A stretch of DNA of 64,000 nt. Origin: Planctomycetota bacterium. Its GTDB lineage: Bacteria; Planctomycetota; Planctomycetia; Pirellulales; Pirellulaceae. The DNA is taken from assembly GCA_963204915.1 (NCBI GenBank), contig CAUJHS010000022.1, positions 124,001 through 188,000 on the forward strand. Reading direction: 5' to 3'. Both the position numbers and the translations under genes were made by a program. The notes beneath the pieces were generated by a model. That model worked only from the letters and a program-made list of their open reading frames with translations. It was not told the origin of the DNA and made no database searches. Numbering within the stretch: the first letter of the stretch is position 1; every line of letters starts with the position of its first letter. Below, piece after piece: positions 35,054 to 43,267 of the stretch.

Positions 35054-35542
35054 ATGAGGTTTTGGGTGGACGGAAATCGCCTCCAGCACGAACTGAAAAA
35101 GAAACAGCCGTTCGATTCGCCGGCCCAAGAGGCGATTTTGAATCTTTTACGGACGGCGGACCAATTTCAGAATCGTCTCGGTCGGCTGTTTCGGGAGTAT
35201 GGTCTGACCCCTTCGCAATACAATGTGTTGCGAATCCTGCGAGGCGAGGGCCATCCGCTCCCCTCACTGGAAGTAGGCGATCGAATGATTCAAGAGGCGC
35301 CAGCCATTACGGGATTGATTGATCGGTTGGAAAAGCAGGGCCTTGTCCTTCGCCGACGCTGCACCGAAGACCGCCGCGTGGTGTTCGTAGAGATTACCTC
35401 CCAAGGTGTGACGTTGTTATCGCAAATCGACGAACCATTGGCGCGTATGCACGAGCAGCTGATCGGACATCTACGCCCCGATGAATTGGATGCGCTGAGT
35501 CGGCTATTGGAAAAGGCCCGACTTTCCACCGTTGAGGAGTAG
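35054..35542 (+). CDS. MarR-family transcriptional regulator
   Basis: About 162 residues from the ATG at 35054. A TTG at 35003 would start inside the promoter and is rejected. The winged-helix region spans about 35-125: LTPSQYNVLRILRGEG, then the recognition helix area APAITGLIDRLEKQGLV and the wing with CTEDRRVVFVEIT. It likely represses itself and the following redox genes in response to a phenolic, quinone or oxidant signal, as for many MarR proteins. The specific ligand cannot be read from the sequence. Confidence 0.87.
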   Translation: MRFWVDGNRLQHELKKKQPFDSPAQEAILNLLRTADQFQNRLGRLFREYGLTPSQYNVLRILRGEGHPLPSLEVGDRMIQEAPAITGLIDRLEKQGLVLRRRCTEDRRVVFVEITSQGVTLLSQIDEPLARMHEQLIGHLRPDELDALSRLLEKARLSTVEE

Positions 35543-35684
35543 GTTTGCTTAGGGCAAATACTTTACATATCAACAAATCACGTAGAACTAAATTCGGGCC
35601 GTGTGACTAACCGCAACGAAGGTGCGTTGCGCTCTGCGCAACATTACATCACGATATTTCATACACCTTAAGGAGCGCCGGAAC

Positions 35685-36383
35685 ATGCTACAGATTCGCA
35701 AATCTCAGGAACGCGGCCATTTGAATCATGGCTGGCTCGATACGTACCATACTTTCTCGTTCGGCGATTATTACGATCCTCGACATCATCACTACCGCGC
35801 GCTGCGCGTGATGAACGAAGACCGTGTCGCGCCAGGACAAGGCTTCGGCATGCATCCCCACCGGGATATGGAAATTGTCACCTACGTAATCTCCGGCGCG
35901 CTGGAACACCGCGACAGCATGGGCAACGGCGAGGTGCTACGCCCCGGCGAACTCCAGCGTATGACGGCCGGCACGGGCATTTTGCATAGCGAGTTCAACC
36001 CGTCGGAGTCGGAGCCGGTCCACCTTTACCAGATCTGGCTGCTTCCCGAGCGTAAGGGCTTGTCGCCCAGTTATGAACAGCGCGGTTTTGACGCCCAAGA
36101 GCGGCATAACCAATGGCGAATCGTCGCCTCGCGCGAGGGTCGCGACGGATCGCTCACGATCCATCAAGACGCCGACCTTTATTTGGCTACCCTCGACGCC
36201 GGTCAGGGTTTAGAGTTCGCGCTGCGGCTGTCGCGTCATGCGTGGCTCCAAGTGTTACGAGGCGCCGCAAGGCTGAACGGGCAGGAGTTGACCGCTGGAG
36301 ACGGCGCTGCAACGACTGGAGAATCGTTGCTGGTTGTCGAAGCTTCCGACCCCGCCGAAGTTTTATTGTTCGACCTCGCCTGA
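35685..36383 (+). CDS. Pirin-family protein (YhhW-like)
   Basis: About 232 residues from the ATG at 35685, with AAGGAG nine bases upstream; the open frame extends further but without a signal. It has two cupin domains. The N-terminal one has the metal-binding HPHRDMEIVTYV motif (His-x-His about residues 56-58), a third His in LEHRD-type context, and the closing Glu in HSEFNPSESEP. Relatives oxidise quercetin or act as redox sensors. It follows the marR gene and is probably under its control. Confidence 0.87.
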   Translation: MLQIRKSQERGHLNHGWLDTYHTFSFGDYYDPRHHHYRALRVMNEDRVAPGQGFGMHPHRDMEIVTYVISGALEHRDSMGNGEVLRPGELQRMTAGTGILHSEFNPSESEPVHLYQIWLLPERKGLSPSYEQRGFDAQERHNQWRIVASREGRDGSLTIHQDADLYLATLDAGQGLEFALRLSRHAWLQVLRGAARLNGQELTAGDGAATTGESLLVVEASDPAEVLLFDLA

Positions 36384-36465
36384 CTTGAACCGTCGCCCTG
36401 CGAATAATTCCTTGCACGACGATCCTCAAGCCTCGACACAACACCATTTCAGGAACGGTGCAAAG

Positions 36466-37473
36466 ATGAGTGCACGATTTCCTTCGAATCACTTTTATCG
36501 CATCGCCTCCGATGGCGAACCGCGCGACGCTTCCCAGGAGAGCGCCAAGTCCAAGTCCCCCAATCACGATGACGCCGACTTGCTGGACGCCTATTCCCGA
36601 GCCGTGATTGGCGTGGTCGAAACGATTTCACCCGCGGTCGTCAGTCTTTCCGGTCGACGCGGCGACCGTGGCGGATCGGGAACCGGCTTCCTGGTTACGC
36701 CCGATGGCTACGCGATCACGAACAGCCATGTCGTCGGCGATCGTCCGAAATTGCTGGCCGAGACCGTCGAAGGCGATCGTGTCGATGCGGTCGTAGTGGG
36801 AGATGATCCGGCGACAGATCTGGCGCTCGTCCGGCTGGCCGCGCGCGATCTGCCCTACGCGGAAGTCGGCGATTCTGCCGCGCTGCGCGTAGGGCAATTG
36901 GTCATTGCAATTGGCAGCCCGCTAGGACTTCACGCTACGGTGTCGACAGGCGTCGTCAGCGCGCTGGGACGCAGCATGCGCGGCCGTGAAGGTCGGTTGA
37001 TCGAAAACATCGTACAACATTCGGCGCCGATCAACCCCGGCAACTCGGGCGGTCCGCTCGTCGATTCACGCGGCCGCGTGGTCGGGGTCAACACCGCGAT
37101 TGTCGCCATGGCGCAAGGCCTGGGCTTCGCCGTACCAAGCAACACCGCACAATGGGTAATGAGTGAGATACTAACGCACGGTCAGGTTCGCCGCCGACGC
37201 TTGGGGATCGTTGCCACGACCACGGCCTTGTCGCGAGCCGTGATACGCGACTTGGATTTGATCGGCGATCAAGCCGTGGAAGTGATCGACGTGGAGCCAA
37301 ACAGCGCCGCCGCTAAAGCGGGCCTGCGCGCCGGAGACTTAATTGTCGCGGTTCACGATCGGATTGTGACCAGTGTGGACGACATTCATCGGCTGTTGGC
37401 GCAGTTTTCGCACGAACACCGCCTCGCCGTGACGGTGGTGCGCAACGGCGCCCGGCGAGAATTGGAAATCTAA
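36466..37473 (+). CDS. HtrA/DegP-type serine protease without visible signal peptide
   Basis: About 335 residues from the ATG at 36466 (an earlier in-frame ATG at 36334 overlaps the pirin gene). The trypsin-like domain (about 45-245) has the triad His in ITNSHVV, Asp in ATDLALVRL and Ser in NPGNSGGPL. A PDZ domain occupies about 250-335 (SAAAKAGLRAGDLIVAV). HtrA proteases usually work in the periplasm, but no signal or membrane helix is visible here, so it may be cytoplasmic. It is the third gene after marR. Confidence 0.87.
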   Translation: MSARFPSNHFYRIASDGEPRDASQESAKSKSPNHDDADLLDAYSRAVIGVVETISPAVVSLSGRRGDRGGSGTGFLVTPDGYAITNSHVVGDRPKLLAETVEGDRVDAVVVGDDPATDLALVRLAARDLPYAEVGDSAALRVGQLVIAIGSPLGLHATVSTGVVSALGRSMRGREGRLIENIVQHSAPINPGNSGGPLVDSRGRVVGVNTAIVAMAQGLGFAVPSNTAQWVMSEILTHGQVRRRRLGIVATTTALSRAVIRDLDLIGDQAVEVIDVEPNSAAAKAGLRAGDLIVAVHDRIVTSVDDIHRLLAQFSHEHRLAVTVVRNGARRELEI

Positions 37474-37628
37474 GGAAACGCGCAGCACCAACTCGCTGCG
37501 TGGCAAAAAAATGAAAGCCAACAATTCGTCGCACTGGCGAGGTTTTCATTTCCTCCCTCGCAATCCATGTTTCGCAGTCGACGGCTCGGCTCAATGACGC
37601 TTTGTTCCCTTTAGTAAAGGAGTCACTC

Positions 37629-38240
37629 ATGAAAGTGTTGATCGTCTACTACAGCACCTACGGCAACGTGTACAAGATGGCGCAACTTGTAGCCGAAGGC
37701 GTGAAAGAAGTGCCTGGCGCCGAGCCCGTCATTCGTAAAGCCCACGAACTCATCCCCACCTCGGTGATTGAATCGCGCGAGGAGATGAAAGCCGGACGTG
37801 ATTTGCAAAAAGATGTGCCCTATGTCACGCAAGACGACTTCCGCGACGCCGGCGCCTTTGCCTTTGGCACGCCAACGCGGTTCGGCAATGTGTCATCGCA
37901 ATTGAAAAACGAAATCGATCAGCTTTCCCAACTGTGGCTTAAGGGAAGTTTCGAAGGCAAACCCGCAGGCGTCTTTGTTTCCACCGGTAGTTTGCATGGC
38001 GGCCAAGAGACGACCGCCCTGACCCTGATGGCGCCGCTGTTACACCTGGGTATGGTGTTGGTGGGTGTGCCGTATTCGGTGCAGGAACTTTTTACCACGC
38101 AAGGCGGCGGTTCACCCTACGGCCCTGGACACGTAGCGGGCGGCGACAACCAACGGCCGATCGACGAGAACGAAGCCGCCATTTGCCGCGCGTTAGGACG
38201 ACGCCTAGCTCAGCTCGGCTTGAAACTTGAGGCGAAGTAA
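37629..38240 (+). CDS. wrbA: NAD(P)H:quinone oxidoreductase WrbA
   Basis: About 203 residues from the ATG at 37629 (AAAGGAG seven bases upstream). It is a flavodoxin-fold protein with the FMN-phosphate loop YYSTYGNVYKMAQLV (residues about 6-20), GTPTRFGNVSSQLKN and STGSLHGGQETTAL. It reduces quinones by two electrons, preventing semiquinone radical formation. Its place after MarR, pirin and HtrA genes fits a quinone or redox-stress regulon. A terminator follows at 38268. Confidence 0.93.
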   Translation: MKVLIVYYSTYGNVYKMAQLVAEGVKEVPGAEPVIRKAHELIPTSVIESREEMKAGRDLQKDVPYVTQDDFRDAGAFAFGTPTRFGNVSSQLKNEIDQLSQLWLKGSFEGKPAGVFVSTGSLHGGQETTALTLMAPLLHLGMVLVGVPYSVQELFTTQGGGSPYGPGHVAGGDNQRPIDENEAAICRALGRRLAQLGLKLEAK

Positions 38241-38267
38241 CGCTTCCCGCAGACACGCGGCTTCTTC

Positions 38268-38298
38268 CCCGTCAACCGTTCTATTGACGGGTTATTTG
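38268..38298 (+). terminator. Terminator between wrbA and the Cys-rich gene
   Basis: Perfect 8-bp arms CCCGTCAA (38268-38275) and TTGACGGG (38284-38291) with an 8-base loop, followed by TTATTTG on the + strand. It ends the marR-wrbA unit. The convergent gene's stop codon lies at its right edge. Confidence 0.75.
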
Positions 38299-38693
38299 TA
38301 CGGCGCAAAGCCCAGGCTCTCGTTCGCTAATGCGTGATCGGTCGCAGCGGGTCGAGCGTTGCAGCATGGTGAACAAAGGTATTCCACGACGCACTTGTGT
38401 TTGGGAACCTTCTTTATCACTTCATGTTTAACCAGTTTGCGACGGGTGCGCACTTTGCCGCATGTGCAAACTTCGCGGCAACCGCATTTCTGCGAAGGAC
38501 CTGGGATGCAAAAATCTTCGCATTCGCAGTCGTAGACCACTTCCTTCACTTCCTCGATTTCGCACACGACCCGGCAAACCTTACGCACGTGGTTGCAACT
38601 TCCACACTGATGACATGAGCGCACCCCCGCGGCGTAAAGAGGAGTTGCTAAGGCGCCACTCGCCAGGGTCGCTACAAACACACGTCGGTTCAT
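38292..38693 (-). CDS. Cysteine-rich exported protein
   Basis: About 133 residues from the ATG at 38693, which has AGAGG six bases upstream and a signal peptide (MNRRVFVATLASGALATPLYAAG). The mature protein has about 17 cysteines, many in CxC, CxxC and CC groups (SCHQCGSCNHVRKVC, CECEDFC, KCGCREVCTCG), and a Lys-rich segment. Metal binding or multiple disulfides are likely. I recall similar small Cys-rich planctomycete proteins but no function. Confidence 0.75.
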   Translation of the reverse strand: MNRRVFVATLASGALATPLYAAGVRSCHQCGSCNHVRKVCRVVCEIEEVKEVVYDCECEDFCIPGPSQKCGCREVCTCGKVRTRRKLVKHEVIKKVPKHKCVVEYLCSPCCNARPAATDHALANESLGFAPYK

Positions 38694-38922
38694 GAAGTTC
38701 CTCTCGGCATCGGAAGGCGAGACCGCCTTGGGCGGCGAAGCGTCCAAAGGCCAAGGCGATCTGACGCTCAGTTCGTCGTCCGGGCAGGCGCGGCAACTTT
38801 AACGGAATCGCTGATGTCGTAAGGTGTTCCGATTCTGACATCTTCGTAATGTGAACAACGTACGGGGACCCTACCGATAATACCTTCGTCATTGCTGTTC
38901 TCGTCGGAACGAAGGATGCTTC

Positions 38923-40551
38923 ATGCAATTTCAAATGGACAGGACGAAGTCCTGGCTCATTGCGTTCGCGGTATTCGCGGCCGGGCGCTCGACAGCGGGC
39001 CAAGATCTAGCCGCACCGCCAAGCATCGTTTTCGAAGCCGCCGTTCAGGCAGCGCCCTATGGCGGTGAACCGGCGCCAATATCCTCGCAACAATGGCATG
39101 ACGTGCTGCAACGTCTTGAACAGACGGAGCGCGAGCTTCGAGCGATGCGGGAAGCCAATATCGCCCAAGACCGTGAGATTTCCAGCCCTCATGCGGTCAT
39201 CGGCTGGCAAACGGACGGCGCATCTCCAAACAATCAAGACCCGAACGCCCCTAACGACACAAAAGACGCACCCCCTCAGAAGAAGCCCGAACCGCCCAAA
39301 CCAGCCGACAAACCGGCAGCGCCCGAATTTCCCAAAGTGAAAATCACTGGGTTCATGCACGTCGACGCGGGCTGGTTCGGCCAAGACGCGACGAGCGTAG
39401 CCAGCGTAGGCGACATTCAAGACGGCGCGGGGTTTCGCCGCGCGCGACTGCAGGCCGTGGGCAGTGTGGCGGAGTTCACCAACTATTCGCTTGAAATGGA
39501 TTTCGCCACCGCGGGCCGACCGAGCTTCCAGGATGTGTGGCTGGAGCAAACGCACTTACCGGTCGTGGGCGCGGTGCGCATCGGGCACTTCCGCCAACCT
39601 TGCACGATGGATTCCTACACGCCAATCCGACAACTTACGTTCTTGGAACGCCCTCTATTATTTCAGGCGTTTGATCCCTTTCGCCGCACCGGCGTCATGG
39701 CGTACGACAAATCGGAGAGCGAACTGACCACCTGGCAAAACAGCATTTATCGCACGGGCGGATTCAATAACGGCACGATTGGCGATAGCCGCTTTGGAAC
39801 CGACATTGGCGATGAAGGCGGGTTCTCCTACGCCAGCCGCATGACGCACTTATTGTGGTATGACGAAGCCGCCGAAGGGCGCTACTTGCTCCACATCGGC
39901 GGCAACTTCACTTACGGCCGAAACACAGAAGACGATAACGTGGCGAATACACCGTTTTTTGAGGCCCGTGCGATTCCTGAGTTCTTTGTGGGAGACGCCG
40001 CCGATATCGGCAACGTCGCAACCGGAACGCCATTTTTCGCCGATACTGGACGGTTGCGTTCTCGTGACTTCGAACTTTACGGAGTGGAGCTCGCGGGTCA
40101 ATACGGGCCCATGCACTTCCAGAGCGAATACCTAGTGAATACCGTGAGCCAAATTGGCGGGCCTGCTCTCTTTTATGACGGAGCCTACGGACAGGTTGGC
40201 TACTTTTTGACGGGCGAGAACCGAAGCTATAACCGTACGTTTGGCGCGTTCGATCGCGTCACGCCGTTTGAAGACTTCTTTTCGCTTGAAGAACGAGGGT
40301 TCTGCGGTTGGGGCGCCTGGGAAGTTGCGGCGCGCATTTCTTATCTTAATTTGAACGACCCGGAGGCAGCTCCTATCGCAGGATTTCGCGCCAATCCCGG
40401 CCGTATGACCGATACCACGGTGGGCTTGAATTGGTACTGGAATGCGTACACGAAACTTCAGTTCAATTGGATTCACGTCATGTTCGATAGCGTCGCCTTC
40501 GGCGATTCGGACACGGACATCTACGCGTGCCGCGCGCAACTCGAATTCTAG
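38923..40551 (+). CDS. OprO/OprP-like outer-membrane porin
   Basis: A 542-residue protein. AAGGA six bases upstream supports the ATG. A signal peptide (about 1-25) is followed by a short coiled-coil (about 60-85), a Pro/Lys-rich linker (about 95-130), then a long beta-strand-rich region (about 140-542) matching phosphate-selective porin O/P, with alternating polar/aromatic strands and a C-terminal phenylalanine (LEF). Such porins in Planctomycetes are diverse. Its place beside the NXR and inorganic-carbon genes suggests anion (nitrite, nitrate, bicarbonate or phosphate) passage, an inference only. Convergent with a two-component pair. Confidence 0.83.
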   Translation: MQFQMDRTKSWLIAFAVFAAGRSTAGQDLAAPPSIVFEAAVQAAPYGGEPAPISSQQWHDVLQRLEQTERELRAMREANIAQDREISSPHAVIGWQTDGASPNNQDPNAPNDTKDAPPQKKPEPPKPADKPAAPEFPKVKITGFMHVDAGWFGQDATSVASVGDIQDGAGFRRARLQAVGSVAEFTNYSLEMDFATAGRPSFQDVWLEQTHLPVVGAVRIGHFRQPCTMDSYTPIRQLTFLERPLLFQAFDPFRRTGVMAYDKSESELTTWQNSIYRTGGFNNGTIGDSRFGTDIGDEGGFSYASRMTHLLWYDEAAEGRYLLHIGGNFTYGRNTEDDNVANTPFFEARAIPEFFVGDAADIGNVATGTPFFADTGRLRSRDFELYGVELAGQYGPMHFQSEYLVNTVSQIGGPALFYDGAYGQVGYFLTGENRSYNRTFGAFDRVTPFEDFFSLEERGFCGWGAWEVAARISYLNLNDPEAAPIAGFRANPGRMTDTTVGLNWYWNAYTKLQFNWIHVMFDSVAFGDSDTDIYACRAQLEF

Positions 40552-40560
40552 GCACGGTTA

Positions 40561-42000
40561 TCACGTACGGTTCTCGCCTTGGTCGGCCCGTAATGGCAGT
40601 GATACGCGAAACGTCGCTCCTTTCCCTGCGTCGCTTTCCACTTCAATCGATCCGCCGTGCAGTTGTACGATGGATTGAACAATACTCAAACCCAGCCCGT
40701 TGCCGTGCTCTCCGTCGCGATGATGCGACTTGTCGACTTGGAAAAACCGATCGAAGACCCGCGGCAACTCTTCCCTCGGAATGCCGATTCCGTCGTCGCG
40801 CACCTCAAAGACCGCGCAGTCGCGGCTCGTGTCGCAACACAGGTTCACTGTCACTCGGCCGCCAGATGGCGTGAACTTGAGCGCATTGTCAATCAGGTTG
40901 TTGACCACTTGGCGCAGACGAGCCCCGTCGCCGGGAACCACGACAGGCGATTGCACCTCATGCTTGAGGGCAATATTTCGATCCTCGGCCAATGCCGCGA
41001 ACACATCGAGCGACTTATGCACAATCTCATCGAAGGGCGTTGGCGCCGTTGGGCGCTCTAATCCGACGGCGTCATTCTCGGCCAGCGTCAACAGCTGATT
41101 AATCAGCACCCGCAAACGTTCGCATTCCTCACTCAAGGTGAACAACAGTTCGCGGTAATCTTCCGGCGAACGGTCTTTGTTCAAAGCGACGTCCACGCTC
41201 GCTTGAATGGCGGTCAATGGCGAGCGAAGTTCATGAGCCGCATTGCCCACAAACTCGCGGTGCCGCTCCAAATAACCGGCGATTTGATCGAGAAAGTTGT
41301 TGATTTCGCCCGAGAGTTGGTCAAGCTCATCGCCGGCGCCACGCAGAGGAAGTCGCTCGTTGAGCCGGCTAGGACGCAGGCGGCGCGTGGTGGCGATGAT
41401 CTGGCGAATGGGCGATGTGGCTCGACGTGCTAACAAATACCCGCCCAGCGGGGCCACCACGCTCAAGGCCAAGGCGATCGGGAACATCGACCGCATCAGC
41501 CGATCCACATCCCGATGAATGTACCTCACCGGAGTTCCCAAGCGCACGAGATAACCGGAGGTTTTTCCATCGCTCAGCCGTCGCTGAGCGACGCGATAAT
41601 CTTTGTCGCTGAACAGCGAGAATCGTGTCTCCGTTACGCTCGCAGGCGGTTGTAAATCGCCGGGCGTATTATCACTCTGCCATACCGTCTGGTTGTGCGG
41701 GTCTAGCAATTCGACAAACCAACCATGCTGCGCGTGACTATCCGCCTTGCGTGCAAACTCCTCGGCCATGGCCTGCTGATCGGGGTGGAGTTGTTGCACC
41801 GCCAGCGCCAACTCCATGGTTTCTTCGCGCAGCAATACGTCGGTTTCTTGTTGGAGCGTGTAGCGTGCTCCTTCGCGAAGCGCAAGCAATGCGGCGATGG
41901 ACGCCCCCAACACGACCACGGTATTCCACATGGTCAACCGGAAGCGCAACGAACCGAATTGGCTCCGAACATGCTCCAGTCGAGAGCGAGCGTGATCCAC
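40561..42000 (-). CDS. HisKA sensor histidine kinase
   Basis: A 479-residue membrane kinase with two transmembrane helices (about 23-42 and 172-192) flanking a periplasmic sensor, a HAMP domain (about 190-245), a HisKA domain with phospho-acceptor His in AAHELRSPLTAIQASVDVAL (about 250-270), and an HATPase domain (VVNNLIDNALKFTPSGG; GIGIPREELPRVF; GLGLSIV). The start codon is GTG. It pairs with the upstream OmpR-type regulator in one operon. The architecture resembles heavy-metal or copper-type sensors (CusS-like), but the signal is not readable. Confidence 0.9.
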   Translation of the reverse strand: MDHARSRLEHVRSQFGSLRFRLTMWNTVVVLGASIAALLALREGARYTLQQETDVLLREETMELALAVQQLHPDQQAMAEEFARKADSHAQHGWFVELLDPHNQTVWQSDNTPGDLQPPASVTETRFSLFSDKDYRVAQRRLSDGKTSGYLVRLGTPVRYIHRDVDRLMRSMFPIALALSVVAPLGGYLLARRATSPIRQIIATTRRLRPSRLNERLPLRGAGDELDQLSGEINNFLDQIAGYLERHREFVGNAAHELRSPLTAIQASVDVALNKDRSPEDYRELLFTLSEECERLRVLINQLLTLAENDAVGLERPTAPTPFDEIVHKSLDVFAALAEDRNIALKHEVQSPVVVPGDGARLRQVVNNLIDNALKFTPSGGRVTVNLCCDTSRDCAVFEVRDDGIGIPREELPRVFDRFFQVDKSHHRDGEHGNGLGLSIVQSIVQLHGGSIEVESDAGKGATFRVSLPLRADQGENRT

Positions 42001-42072
42001 GCGAGTTACCCTGTTCTTCCTTCGGCCTGCAAGCCGCTGCCGTTCCCTCCGGCGCGGCTAAAAGGTAGCGCG

Positions 42073-42747
42073 TTACGCCGCCGAGGGAATCGAATAGCCA
42101 CGCCCGCGAATGGTGCGAATGATCCAGTCGTCGCGCTGCCGGCCCAGTTTGCGGCGCAAGCGATTCACATGAACTTCAATCACATTGGTTGGACCGTCCC
42201 AGTCAAAACCCCAGATATGTTCGCACATCATCTTCCGCGTGACGACCTGGCCCGCATAACGCATCAGCAACTCGAGCAAACTGAACTCGGTTGGCGTGAG
42301 TTCGACTTCGCGACCGTCGCAGGTCACGCGGCGCGTGGTTAGGTCGAGCGTCAAGGGACCACTCGACAACGTAGCCAGCGGGCGGGATGACGTGCGGCGG
42401 CACACCGCTTCGATCCGAGCAAGCAACTCGACGAAGGCAAACGGCTTGACTAGGTAGTCGTCCGCTCCGTTTTGCAATCCCGTCACGCGATCTTCCACCG
42501 CGCCTTTGGCGGTAAGAACCACCACGGGCGTATCGATCCCCTGTTGCCGCAAGCCTCGCAGCACGTCGAGTCCCGGCGCTCCGGGAAGCATCAAGTCGAG
42601 CACGATGGCGTCGGCTTGCTGCTCAGCGGCGAGGCGCGCGCCGTCATTGCCGTTTTTGGCCCACTGGCAAGGGTGGCCGGCTTCGGTGAACCCTTGCACC
42701 AACGTTTTGCCAATGGAAGGGTCGTCTTCAATCACCAAGATATTCAT
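42073..42747 (-). CDS. OmpR/PhoB-type response regulator
   Basis: About 224 residues from the ATG at 42747 (ATG 42759 is also possible; the open frame extends to 42846). The receiver domain has acidic pair EDD (7-9), phospho-acceptor Asp in IVLDLMLPG (about 51) and Lys in DYLVKPFAF (about 101). The C-terminal winged helix (about 128-222) has FSLLELLMRYAGQVVTR and NVIEVHVNRLRRKLG. It is cotranscribed with the kinase 72 bases downstream. Targets could be the convergent porin or the carbon-uptake genes, but no site is evident. Confidence 0.93.
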   Translation of the reverse strand: MNILVIEDDPSIGKTLVQGFTEAGHPCQWAKNGNDGARLAAEQQADAIVLDLMLPGAPGLDVLRGLRQQGIDTPVVVLTAKGAVEDRVTGLQNGADDYLVKPFAFVELLARIEAVCRRTSSRPLATLSSGPLTLDLTTRRVTCDGREVELTPTEFSLLELLMRYAGQVVTRKMMCEHIWGFDWDGPTNVIEVHVNRLRRKLGRQRDDWIIRTIRGRGYSIPSAA

Positions 42748-42759
42748 TGCAGTAACCAT

Positions 42760-43267
42760 TTTCTCACATCCAGCTCCGGTCCGCCAAATCCATGCATACG
42801 TTTCGATGGGCTCGCTTCGGGTTCTAACAGCGCACAAGTCATTCACCCACAGGCGGCAATAACACTGCCAATGTAGCGACGCCGGTGAAGTTGCGGCAAT
42901 GTCGGACGCTTGGTTCCTTGCGAAAACGAAAGGCGAACTCCCTCGCGGGACAGGACGTGGGCAACCTAACGGTATTGTAAGCGATTCTCAGGCTTCCCAA
43001 ATGCGCCCTGGCGTACGTATGATCCGATAGTACCTGGACGAGAACATGGCGGTTGTCGTCGGAGATCCCCACCTGCGTGGTCAGCAGCGGCGGCATGAGC
43101 GCCTCAGGCCGAAGCTCGACATCAGCGATTGAGAAACCAGGCAAGCGGTTGCGTCGTTTTTCTAAACCCTTCGAATCGCCAAGTACTACGCCGTCAAGGC
43201 GAACACAAGTCGATTCGAACCATTGAAGCAGCCCACTACTGTGCCCACCACTGCAACTTGGAACGTG
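42760..43267. other. Divergent intergenic region before the inorganic-carbon genes
   Basis: About 500 bases between the response-regulator gene and dabA. Overlapping short open frames lack supporting signals. I see no strong sigma70 promoter or terminator, but promoters for both divergent units must lie here. Confidence 0.45.
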
